Shown here one piece after another: positions 35,258-42,840 of a stretch of DNA of 64,000 nt. The translations under genes were made by a program, and so were the position numbers. Below the pieces are notes generated by a model. It worked only from the letters and a program-made list of their open reading frames with translations, had not been told where the DNA came from and did not search any database. Source of the DNA: JBELHR01 sp049607205 (lineage in GTDB: Bacteria > Bacteroidota > Bacteroidia > Flavobacteriales > Flavobacteriaceae); contig JBMYWH010000010.1 of assembly GCA_049607205.1 (NCBI GenBank), positions 1 to 64,000 of the forward strand, given 5' to 3'. Position 1 is the first letter of the stretch. Each line of letters begins with the position of its first letter.

Positions 35258-36079
35258 TTATTTACTCGTTGACTTCTGAGCGTAAATCATACATCCTACA
35301 CCAATTAGAACAAGAGGTATACTAAGCCATTGCCCTGTATTCAATGACCAAGCAGCTCGATCTTCAATCTGTGCTTCTTTGAAGAATTCAACTACAAATC
35401 TCACAGTCCACAATAGAGCAAAGAACAACCCGAACAAGAATCCTTGCTTTTGTTTTAAATCAGTTTTCCAATATAAATACCACAGCAAAAAGAAAATCCC
35501 TAAATACCCGAAGGCTTCATAAAGTTGCGTCGGATAACGAGGAAAATTCTCACCCAATTGAACAAAAATAAATCCATAAGCTGTACCTGTCGCCTTCCCT
35601 ATAATTTCTGAATTCATTAGATTCCCTATACGAATAAAGAAACCTGCCAAAGCAACCATGATTCCTAAGCGATCAATTAAAAACAACAAAGGCTTCTTCA
35701 ATATATTCTTAGCATAGAAATACAGAGCCGTTATAATTCCGACTGCCGCTCCATGAGAAGCTAATCCTCTGAATCCGGTAAAATGAAATTCAGGTTCAAA
35801 CTTCACTGGAAGTAAAATCTCTAAAAGATGATTTTGAAAATAAGCCCAATCGTAAAAAAACACATGTCCCAAACGCGCTCCAAGAATGGTAGAAACGATA
35901 ACCCAAACAAATAAAGAATCAAGTTTTTCCAGTGGAAGCTTGTCTTCAATAAATATTTTTTTCATTAAGTAAAACCCAAGTGAAAATGCAATCACAAACA
36001 TTAAACTATAATATCTCAATGTAAATCCTAAAACTTCAATTCCTAAAGAAGGATCCCATACAATTGATAAACTATGCAT
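35258..36079 (-). CDS. lgt: Prolipoprotein diacylglyceryl transferase
   Basis: Lgt attaches diacylglycerol from phosphatidylglycerol to the lipobox cysteine of prolipoproteins, the first step of lipoprotein maturation. The 273-residue inner-membrane protein has about seven helices, GFRGLASHGAAVG near residue 88 and the Lgt signature GNLMNSEIIGKATG near 132. Many lipoprotein genes in this window (YceI, TlpA-like, PPIases, GldI, PhoD-like, solute-binding) would be clients. It follows yidD by 24 bases in a cysS-yidD-lgt run. Confidence 0.96.
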   Translation of the reverse strand: MHSLSIVWDPSLGIEVLGFTLRYYSLMFVIAFSLGFYLMKKIFIEDKLPLEKLDSLFVWVIVSTILGARLGHVFFYDWAYFQNHLLEILLPVKFEPEFHFTGFRGLASHGAAVGIITALYFYAKNILKKPLLFLIDRLGIMVALAGFFIRIGNLMNSEIIGKATGTAYGFIFVQLGENFPRYPTQLYEAFGYLGIFFLLWYLYWKTDLKQKQGFLFGLFFALLWTVRFVVEFFKEAQIEDRAAWSLNTGQWLSIPLVLIGVGCMIYAQKSTSK

Positions 36080-36103
36080 ATATTATTTTATTATGTTTTT
36101 AAA

Positions 36104-36334
36104 TTAAGGAACAGGGTCATATCCAGACCCTCCCCAAGGGTGACAACTAGCGATTCTCTTTATCGCAAGTTTACCTCCTTTAAAAAGACCATGTTTTCTT
36201 AAAGCTTCAAGAGAATAACTTGAGCAGGTCGGACTATATCGACAAGAAGCAGGAGTCAAAGGAGAAATCATCCCTTGATAAATTCGAATTAAAACTACGA
36301 AAGGGAATATTAATATTTGTTTGAAATATTTCAT
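36104..36334 (-). CDS. yidD: Membrane protein insertion efficiency factor YidD
   Basis: YidD is a small peripheral inner-membrane protein that assists YidC in inserting membrane proteins. The 76-residue protein has the whole family motif: an amphipathic N-terminal helix (IRIYQGMISPLTPASCRYSPTCSSY in part, residues 17-41) with three conserved cysteines, and the C-terminal CHPWGGSGYDPVP. Length is normal. It lies 3 bases downstream of cysS and upstream of lgt. yidC and rnpA, its usual neighbours in other phyla, are not here. Confidence 0.95.
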   Translation of the reverse strand: MKYFKQILIFPFVVLIRIYQGMISPLTPASCRYSPTCSSYSLEALRKHGLFKGGKLAIKRIASCHPWGGSGYDPVP

Positions 36335-36337
36335 TGC

Positions 36338-37822
36338 TTATTTTAAACTGTAAGTCGTTCCGTCTTTACCATCCTTAAGCAGAATTCCTTTAGAAGCTAA
36401 CTCATCTCTTATTTGGTCTGACATCGCCCAGTTACGATCTTGACGAGCTTGATTCCTCAGTGCAATTAACACCTCCATAGCAGCTCCCAATTGATCTCCT
36501 TCTTCCTGTCTAAGTTGGTTTTCTAAGCCTAATACATCAAATACAAATGCCTTGAAAACATCTTGGAAATCACGAAGATTCTCAGAAGACACCTTTAAAT
36601 TACCTTCCTTAATCTGATTGATATAACGAACACCCTCAAATAATTGAGCAATTAAAATAGGAGTATTAAAGTCATCGTTCATAGCGGCATAACAAGAATT
36701 CTTCCACCCTTCAAAATCAAATTCTGAAGTGGACTCCTTAGTTTCTAAATTCATCAAAGAATCAACACCTTCCATCAATTTTTGATAACCTTTCTCCGCT
36801 GCCAGAATGGCATCATTAGAGAAATCTAATATACTTCTATAATGTGCTTGAAGCATAAAGAAACGTGCTACACTAGGGCTAAAGGCCTTAGATAATAAAT
36901 TGTTTTCTCCCGTAAAAATCTCTCCTGGCAGGATATTATTTCCAGTCGATTTTGCCATTTTCTGACTATTTAAAGTCAACATATTCGCATGCATCCAATA
37001 ATTAACCGGTCGCACTCCATTGCAGGCCTCACTTTGAGCAATCTCACATTCATGATGAGGGAACTTCAAATCCATTCCTCCTCCGTGAATGTCAAAAGTT
37101 TCTCCAAGATATTTCGTACTCATAGCGGTACACTCCAAATGCCACCCAGGAAATCCAATAGACCAAGGAGAAGGCCATCTCATGATATGTTCTGGTGAAG
37201 CCTTTTTCCACAAAGCAAAATCCTGAGGGTTTCTCTTTTCACTTTGTCCATCTAAAGCTCTTGTATTGTGTATAGCATCTTCAAGGTTTCTTCCTGATAA
37301 GATTCCATAATCACCGGTTTGATCATTATATTTAACCACATCAAAATAAACAGAACCGTTTATTTCATAGGCTAATCCTTTATCCAATATAGTTTGAATA
37401 ATTTCAATTTGCTCCACAATATGTCCGGTTGCGGTAGGTTCTATATTCGGAGGTAAGAAATTAAATCGTTGAAGAATATTATGAAAATCAACAGTGTACT
37501 GCTGTACTACTTCCATAGGTTCGATTTGTTCTAAACGAGCCTTCTTTGCAATGCGATCTTCACCTTCATCAGCATCATTTTCTAAATGACCTGCATCCGT
37601 AATATTTCTTACATATCTTACCTTATAGCCAAGGTGCAAAAAGTATCGATTCACTACATCAAAAGACATAAATGTTCTTACATTCCCAAGATGTACATTA
37701 GAATAAACCGTTGGCCCGCAGACATACATTCCTACAAAACCATCAACAATAGGCTTAAAAACCTCTTTCTTTTTACTTAACGAGTTGTAAATTTTTACCT
37801 CGTTATCCTTATAAAGCTCCAT
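36338..37822 (-). CDS. cysS: Cysteinyl-tRNA synthetase
   Basis: CysS charges tRNA-Cys with cysteine. The 494-residue class I synthetase has the HIGH-type motif HLGN at 44-47 and the KMSKS loop as KMAKS near residue 285. Zinc ligands are seen as Cys35 (VCGPTVY), the GWHLECTAMS cysteine near 225 and the HHECE cluster near 251. Start ATG 37822 (MELYKDNEV) is chosen; an upstream ATG at 37855 adds 11 residues of unlikely sequence. It heads the cysS-yidD-lgt run and is separated by a terminator from the upstream sigma-factor operon. Confidence 0.96.
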   Translation of the reverse strand: MELYKDNEVKIYNSLSKKKEVFKPIVDGFVGMYVCGPTVYSNVHLGNVRTFMSFDVVNRYFLHLGYKVRYVRNITDAGHLENDADEGEDRIAKKARLEQIEPMEVVQQYTVDFHNILQRFNFLPPNIEPTATGHIVEQIEIIQTILDKGLAYEINGSVYFDVVKYNDQTGDYGILSGRNLEDAIHNTRALDGQSEKRNPQDFALWKKASPEHIMRWPSPWSIGFPGWHLECTAMSTKYLGETFDIHGGGMDLKFPHHECEIAQSEACNGVRPVNYWMHANMLTLNSQKMAKSTGNNILPGEIFTGENNLLSKAFSPSVARFFMLQAHYRSILDFSNDAILAAEKGYQKLMEGVDSLMNLETKESTSEFDFEGWKNSCYAAMNDDFNTPILIAQLFEGVRYINQIKEGNLKVSSENLRDFQDVFKAFVFDVLGLENQLRQEEGDQLGAAMEVLIALRNQARQDRNWAMSDQIRDELASKGILLKDGKDGTTYSLK

Positions 37823-37857
37823 ATTGTATTTATTATAGGGGTAAAGATAAAACATTA

Positions 37858-37892
37858 AAAAAAAACGACCCCTTATTTGGAGTCGCTTTTTA
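37858..37892 (-). terminator. Terminator of the sigma/anti-sigma/adhesin operon
   Basis: On the minus strand, a hairpin built from GCGACTCC and its near-complement (one mismatch) is followed by a T run (complement of A at 37857-37865). It lies between the adhesin-like gene and cysS. Confidence 0.72.
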
Positions 37893-37911
37893 TCTATTTT
37901 ATAAAAGCCGT

Positions 37912-39333
37912 CTATTGAATGATAATATTCCCATAATTATTATTGAAAGTAAGTAAGGAAGATGCTTTATCAGAAAGTATATAACCGCTAATTGCACTCG
38001 AATCTTCCCCAAGTTTAGTCCGATTCACAAATACTTCCCCTTCGGTCTGAATTTTAAATCGATTTTCATCTCCTTTGTACATGAATTTCACAGGATGATT
38101 TGCCACTAAGACTGACTTTCCATAAGAATTCGACAAGGTGAAAGAGGAAAGGTTATTTGCTAAATCTCCTATGTATAGTTTTCCGAAATCCTGATTTACG
38201 ACCACATTCAAGCCTATAGAACCCACTTCAACCTTAGAAGAGTTTATAAACAATTCCACAGAAGACAAACTTTCAAATTCAACATCTTTAGAATTACTAA
38301 TCTCTATGGACCCTCCATTTAAATTGGCAAAACTTCCCTTAGATCCGTTAAGACAAATTTTGTTTTCCGAACAGCTTAAATCATCGCTTTCTATTTGTCC
38401 ATAATTCACTGAAGCCGTTACCTGAGATTCAGAAGCAGGAAGACTCAATTTTCCATGCTTAACTTTTAATTCAAACTTTACATTTTCTGGAACTTTAATA
38501 CGTAGAGTCTTTTTTATATCTAAAGAATTCTTAGCAACCTTCTCTAATTTAGTTTTCACCTTCTTCTTATACTCTTGCATTTCTTTTTTAGCCAAAGCAA
38601 TTTTCTCTTCATGCGGTGCAATTACCTCTACTTTGATCTGTTCCATTTGCTTTTTAACTTCCTCCTGAGCTTCTTGCCAGTCTTCTTTCACCTGACTAAT
38701 CATCACTTGATAATTTTCTGAATTCTTGAAAGCTTCCATTTGTTCCTTATACAATCGGCCTGCCTCTTTTACCTGAATAGACCATTCTTTCATATACATA
38801 GAATCTTTACCGTGTTTATCAAAATCAAAATCCATGATCTCAAACTTCTCCATTCCCTCTGGTAGCTCAATGTCAGCCACCACAATCTCAGGAATAACTA
38901 TATTGGGGATTTCAATATTTGCAACCTCCACTAAAGGCGCTATCGTTTCACTAATATCTAAGTCCTCAATCCCCATCCAAGCGAGAGAATTTCCTGTTGA
39001 AGTGAAAATATAATGATCCCCATAACTCCCTTTTGAAAAAGAAGAAACTTTCACTTTGGTTGAATTTCCAAGAGCTTCAAAATTCCAGTTATCAAAAACA
39101 GTCTGAGCCTCCTGTTCACCAAGAGAATCTATTTTCATTGAAGCATCAATTTTAATCTCGTGTTTTGACCACGTCTCAATAATTACATCAGTAAAAGAAG
39201 CATCAATTTCAAGAGTCACAGTTTCTGATTTAGAGACTTTGAAAACTTCTTGGTACTCTTTAATTTGTTCTTGCCCCATCATGGACTGCATCGCAAGTCC
39301 AAAAAGCACTAGTATAAAAGTCAATTTATTCAT
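37912..39333 (-). CDS. Exported adhesin-like (DUF4097-type) protein with charged coiled coil
   Basis: This 473-residue exported protein has a signal peptide (cleavage near residue 20, AMQSMMGQ). The N-terminal ~110 residues and the C-terminal ~190 (about 285-473) have the repeating short beta-strand pattern of DUF4097-type putative adhesins. Between them are a strand-rich stretch with repeated E-[IV]-x-[IV]-P units (about 138-163) and a long Lys/Glu-rich helix (about 180-285) likely to form a coiled coil. The function is unknown. It overlaps the upstream membrane-protein gene by 8 bases, so it is coupled to the sigma-factor operon. Confidence 0.72.
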   Translation of the reverse strand: MNKLTFILVLFGLAMQSMMGQEQIKEYQEVFKVSKSETVTLEIDASFTDVIIETWSKHEIKIDASMKIDSLGEQEAQTVFDNWNFEALGNSTKVKVSSFSKGSYGDHYIFTSTGNSLAWMGIEDLDISETIAPLVEVANIEIPNIVIPEIVVADIELPEGMEKFEIMDFDFDKHGKDSMYMKEWSIQVKEAGRLYKEQMEAFKNSENYQVMISQVKEDWQEAQEEVKKQMEQIKVEVIAPHEEKIALAKKEMQEYKKKVKTKLEKVAKNSLDIKKTLRIKVPENVKFELKVKHGKLSLPASESQVTASVNYGQIESDDLSCSENKICLNGSKGSFANLNGGSIEISNSKDVEFESLSSVELFINSSKVEVGSIGLNVVVNQDFGKLYIGDLANNLSSFTLSNSYGKSVLVANHPVKFMYKGDENRFKIQTEGEVFVNRTKLGEDSSAISGYILSDKASSLLTFNNNYGNIIIQ

Positions 39334-39853
39334 CTTCTTGTTTTTTGTTTTGTTCTTTTAAATCTTTAATCAAATCCATTCTCAACTGTAAATTTTCCAA
39401 TAGCGCATTTACTGTTGCATCACAAAAACCATTTTTCTCCAAATCCTTACTTAAATTTTTATAAGACACATCTAATTCCTCCAATTTAACTAAGTATCCA
39501 TTGAGTAAATCACGATCCACATCAGACCCTGCGACTTCACTTAATTCATATCTTATTGAATTTAGATAATAGCGTTCAATCTCCCCTAACTTCGGAGAAA
39601 ATAGAGCTAAACCAGCTTGTTCAATGGATTTGTGCTCCTCAATTGGATCTGTTCCTAAATCTGCAAATTGCCCTATACTAATGATTAAAGCAATGGCTGC
39701 AGCAATTTTAAGCCATTGAACAACAGAGTGTCTTCCTCTTGGTTCGACCTCTTTAAACTCTTCATCCAATCTACCTATAAAGCGTCCTCTATGTCCCTTT
39801 GAAAGCTCTCCATTCGGAGTATAATTTTTTAAGTTTCTTAAATCTTTAAGCAT
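39326..39853 (-). CDS. Single-pass membrane protein, probable anti-sigma factor
   Basis: This 175-residue protein has a basic N-terminal cytoplasmic part (about 1-45, with a GHRGRFIGRLDEEF motif), one membrane helix (about 47-65) and a periplasmic helical domain. That is the layout of Bacteroidota anti-sigma factors. It overlaps the ECF sigma gene by 8 bases upstream and the adhesin-like gene by 8 bases downstream. No zinc-binding anti-sigma (ZAS) motif is seen, so the sigma-binding role is inferred from topology and position. It could instead be a structural membrane partner of the adhesin-like protein. Confidence 0.65.
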   Translation of the reverse strand: MLKDLRNLKNYTPNGELSKGHRGRFIGRLDEEFKEVEPRGRHSVVQWLKIAAAIALIISIGQFADLGTDPIEEHKSIEQAGLALFSPKLGEIERYYLNSIRYELSEVAGSDVDRDLLNGYLVKLEELDVSYKNLSKDLEKNGFCDATVNALLENLQLRMDLIKDLKEQNKKQEDE

Positions 39854-40379
39854 AATAATAAGGTTTAAGTTGTTCTTTTAATTCTTTTCTACCACGCATT
39901 AAGTGGGTTCTAGACAAGACCTGTGAGATCCCTAAAATTTCAGAGATTTCAGCATGATCATAGCCTTCAATCAAATAAAGTTTCAATACAATTTGATACT
40001 TCCCTTTGACTTGCTCTAAGCAGTCTATAACCTGCTGATAAGAAATTGTATGACCTATTTCCCAATCTTCTGTATCTAACAGATGTAAGGTCTCCTCTTT
40101 AAGACTTTGGGTTTCAAGTTGCTTCTTTTTCAAATAATCGATACAGTTATTAATAACGATTTTCTTCAAATAAGCTCCTATAGAAACATCTCCTTTAAAC
40201 TGGTCCAAGTTTTTAAACAATTTGATAAATGCTTCCTGCATCATATCTTCTGCTAAAAAAGAATCAGACATATACCTCAAGGCCACATGATACATTCCTT
40301 TAGAATACTGATCGTACAATTTCATTTGAGCCTTGCGACTCCCCCTTTTACAAGCTTGTATTAGTTTGGTTTGATTCAA
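39846..40379 (-). CDS. ECF-family RNA polymerase sigma factor
   Basis: This 177-residue protein has sigma region 2 (about 20-90, with YHVALRYMSDSFLAEDMMQEAF, the -10 binding and core-binding helix) and region 4 (about 120-172, with the helix-turn-helix YDHAEISEILGISQVLSRTHL). It lacks regions 1.1 and 3, as usual for ECF factors. It heads a three-gene operon with a one-span membrane protein and an exported adhesin-like protein, which suggests envelope-signal control. Its promoter is not clear: AATCTTTG on the minus strand upstream is one base off the consensus. Confidence 0.93.
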   Translation of the reverse strand: MNQTKLIQACKRGSRKAQMKLYDQYSKGMYHVALRYMSDSFLAEDMMQEAFIKLFKNLDQFKGDVSIGAYLKKIVINNCIDYLKKKQLETQSLKEETLHLLDTEDWEIGHTISYQQVIDCLEQVKGKYQIVLKLYLIEGYDHAEISEILGISQVLSRTHLMRGRKELKEQLKPYYYA

Positions 40380-40454
40380 ATGATTTGATTTGGTTTGTTG
40401 TTATAATGACGACAAAGATTCCAACACGTTGCAAAAAAATGTTAATTTTACCTC

Positions 40455-41474
40455 ATGTCATCTAAACAACCCGAAAATATTGATTTAAACTCAATCCTCA
40501 ATAGCTTTAAGCCTCAAGTTTCTTTTGATTCTGAGAAGATTAAAGCCCTCCAAAAGGGAAATAAAACAGTTTTGAGCCAAGCGATCACATTATGTGAGAG
40601 TTCTAATATTGCAGATCAATCAAGGGCTCAGAAACTACTTAGTCAACTCAACCCTCCATCACAAAATTCATGGAGAATTGGAATCTCAGGTGTTCCTGGT
40701 GTAGGTAAAAGTAGTTTCATAGAAGTCTTCGGCAACTATTTGATATCACAGGGTAAAAAAGTTGCAGTACTCGCTATAGACCCTGCAAGCACTATAAACA
40801 AAGGTGCTGTTTTAGGAGACAAAACTCGCATGGAATCATTGGTCCAACAAGAGAATGCCTTTATCAGACCCTCAAGCAATGCCTCTGACCTGGGTGGAGT
40901 TCAGAAAAACACTTTTGAAAGCATTAAACTATGTGAAGCAGCAGGTTATGATGTAATTATAATTGAAACCGTAGGTGTTGGACAAAGTGAAGTCCAGATT
41001 CGACACCTGGTAGATTACTTTCTTTTATTGAAGGTAGCAGAAACAGGCGACGAATTGCAAGGCATAAAAAGAGGAATTATGGAGCTCTGTGATGCAATCG
41101 TCATCCATAAATCAGATATCCAAGGCGCCCTTCAAGCTAAACAGATTTTTGAAAACGCAATGCATTTAATGAGAGACCCCTCAAATTTTTGGCCTTGCAA
41201 AGTATTTCTTGCAAGTAGCCTTAACAAAACGGGGTTTAAAACTATTTTCCAAGAGCTTCTATCCTATTTTGAAAAGAGCATTAGCCAAGGACATTATCTC
41301 AATCAGCGCCAATCACAATTAGTGCAAAAGAGGTCTCAAATATTTAGGCAAACTTTAGATGATTCTATACATAGAAATTCAAAAATCGAATTCCTAAAAA
41401 ATCAATTTATCAATGGTGACCTTAATCAAAAAGAGCTAGAGGCTCAACTATTGAAAACACTAGGGATTCAATAA
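40455..41474 (+). CDS. meaB: Methylmalonyl-CoA mutase-associated GTPase MeaB (ArgK-type)
   Basis: MeaB is a G3E-type GTPase that guards methylmalonyl-CoA mutase, controlling loading of adenosylcobalamin and rescue of the inactivated enzyme. The 339-residue protein has Walker A GVPGVGKS at 79-86, the VLAIDPAS strand, IETVGVGQSE as the switch region and the HKSD specificity motif. The old name ArgK (arginine transport kinase) is misleading. A cobalamin adenosyltransferase occurs at 30902. The downstream genes concern glycan lipids and are probably not related in function. Confidence 0.94.
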   Translation: MSSKQPENIDLNSILNSFKPQVSFDSEKIKALQKGNKTVLSQAITLCESSNIADQSRAQKLLSQLNPPSQNSWRIGISGVPGVGKSSFIEVFGNYLISQGKKVAVLAIDPASTINKGAVLGDKTRMESLVQQENAFIRPSSNASDLGGVQKNTFESIKLCEAAGYDVIIIETVGVGQSEVQIRHLVDYFLLLKVAETGDELQGIKRGIMELCDAIVIHKSDIQGALQAKQIFENAMHLMRDPSNFWPCKVFLASSLNKTGFKTIFQELLSYFEKSISQGHYLNQRQSQLVQKRSQIFRQTLDDSIHRNSKIEFLKNQFINGDLNQKELEAQLLKTLGIQ

Positions 41475-41503
41475 TTTTTTATACTTTTACAAAAATTTTA
41501 TTC

Positions 41504-42217
41504 ATGTCAAAAGAACTAACCATTGTAACTCCTGTCTACAATGAAGAAGATAATTTAGATCGAGTACATAAAGAACTAAGCGCTTATATTCAAAATGCTA
41601 AAGTTGATACTCAGGTACTTTTTGTTAATGACGGTAGCTCAGATGATAGTTTGTCTAAAATCAAAGACATTTGTGAAAAGGACAGCGATTTCCATTATAT
41701 TTCTTTTGAAAAAAATGCAGGATTAAGCGCAGCGATATCTGCTGGGTTCAAATCCTGTACTACCACTTATGTGGGCTATATCGACGCAGACTTACAAACC
41801 AATCCTGAAGACTTTAATCTCTTGTTGGAACATATTAAAGACTATGATTTAGTCACAGGAGTAAGATCTAATCGCCAAGATTCATTTGTAAAAAACATGT
41901 CTTCAACTATTGCTAATGGAATTCGTAGAAGTTTTACTCATGACGGCATGGATGACACGGGATGTCCGTTAAAAATAATCCGTACAGAATCTGCTCAAAA
42001 CATCCCAATGTTCAAAGGTCTTCACAGATTTTTACCCGCGATGATTTTATTGCAAAATGGACGTATTAAACAAATACCAGTGAGACACTACCCTAGAATT
42101 GCAGGAGAAGCAAAATACGGACTTTGGAATCGTCTTCTAGGTCCATTAATGGATTGTTTTGCCTATTTATGGATGAAAAAAAAATACATCAACTACACAA
42201 TTAAAGAAAAGGCCTAA
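41504..42217 (+). CDS. Family 2 glycosyltransferase (DPM1/ArnC-like)
   Basis: This 237-residue protein has a GT-A fold: VTPVYNEEDNL near residue 8, DGSSDDS near 44 and the metal-binding DADLQTNPED near 92. It resembles dolichyl/undecaprenyl-phosphate sugar transferases that make a polyprenyl-phosphate sugar. It lacks the C-terminal membrane helices of ArnC. Its stop codon overlaps the next start by one base. With the LAB_N protein and the GT39 enzyme downstream, it would form a donor-synthesis, membrane partner and lumenal transferase set. The sugar is unknown. Confidence 0.88.
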   Translation: MSKELTIVTPVYNEEDNLDRVHKELSAYIQNAKVDTQVLFVNDGSSDDSLSKIKDICEKDSDFHYISFEKNAGLSAAISAGFKSCTTTYVGYIDADLQTNPEDFNLLLEHIKDYDLVTGVRSNRQDSFVKNMSSTIANGIRRSFTHDGMDDTGCPLKIIRTESAQNIPMFKGLHRFLPAMILLQNGRIKQIPVRHYPRIAGEAKYGLWNRLLGPLMDCFAYLWMKKKYINYTIKEKA

Positions 42218-42840
42218 TGCAGGACTGGATCATATACTGCGTTGGTTTTTTAGCTCAAATACTTTTTTCCGGGCGATTAATCTATCAATGGATCAGCTCC
42301 GAAAAAGCAAAAAAAGTAGTCACTCCTAGCTTGTTTTGGCAAATGAGTTTGATGGCCTCTTTTTGTTTGTTTATCTATGGTTGGCTCCGAGAGGATTTTG
42401 CCATTATGCTTGGACAGACCATCACCTATTTCATCTATATTAGAAATCTTCAAATCGAAGGGAAATGGAAAAAAATCCCTCTAGTTCTAAGAATTTTCTT
42501 TTGGAGTTTTCCAATTATTATTGTTTTCTATTCGTACAACAATAACACTTATGATCTAAGACTACTACTTAGCAACCCTGACATCCCTAAGTGGCTTATG
42601 ATTTGGGGCAGTAGCGCTCAAGTCTTATTTACTATGAGGTTTGTCTACCAATGGATATATTCGGAGAAACACAAAGAATCTAGTCTTCCAAAAGGCTTTT
42701 GGATCATAAGCTTAATGGGGAGTTCTATGATTCTATTTTATGCCATTCTTAGAAAAGATCCCGTTCTATTCGTAGGTCACAGTCTTGGAGTATTCCTTTA
42801 TTCGAGAAACTTATTTCTCTATAAAAAATCAAAATCATGA
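42217..42840 (+). CDS. Membrane protein with two lipid-A-disaccharide-synthase N-terminal (LAB_N) domains
   Basis: This 207-residue integral membrane protein has two similar halves (about 5-85 and 125-203). Each has Q-[IV]-L-F-[ST]-x-R-x-[IV]-Y-Q-W, then an [FW]W-[IQ]-[IM]SLM element and a closing GQ/GH...[YF]IY/LYSRNL. This is a tandem duplication of the LAB_N unit found at the N-terminus of some LpxB proteins. No LpxB catalytic domain is present. The gene overlaps both neighbours (1 and 4 bases). In my view it may move or gate the polyprenyl-phosphate sugar made by the GT2 gene product; the role is not established. Confidence 0.85.
   Translation: MQDWIIYCVGFLAQILFSGRLIYQWISSEKAKKVVTPSLFWQMSLMASFCLFIYGWLREDFAIMLGQTITYFIYIRNLQIEGKWKKIPLVLRIFFWSFPIIIVFYSYNNNTYDLRLLLSNPDIPKWLMIWGSSAQVLFTMRFVYQWIYSEKHKESSLPKGFWIISLMGSSMILFYAILRKDPVLFVGHSLGVFLYSRNLFLYKKSKS

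Noticed and set aside
40382..40454. Promoter of the ECF sigma gene (AATCTTTG on the minus strand)
   Set aside because: One base differs from TAnnTTTG at the strongly conserved first position, and no -33 element is seen, so I did not list it as a feature.
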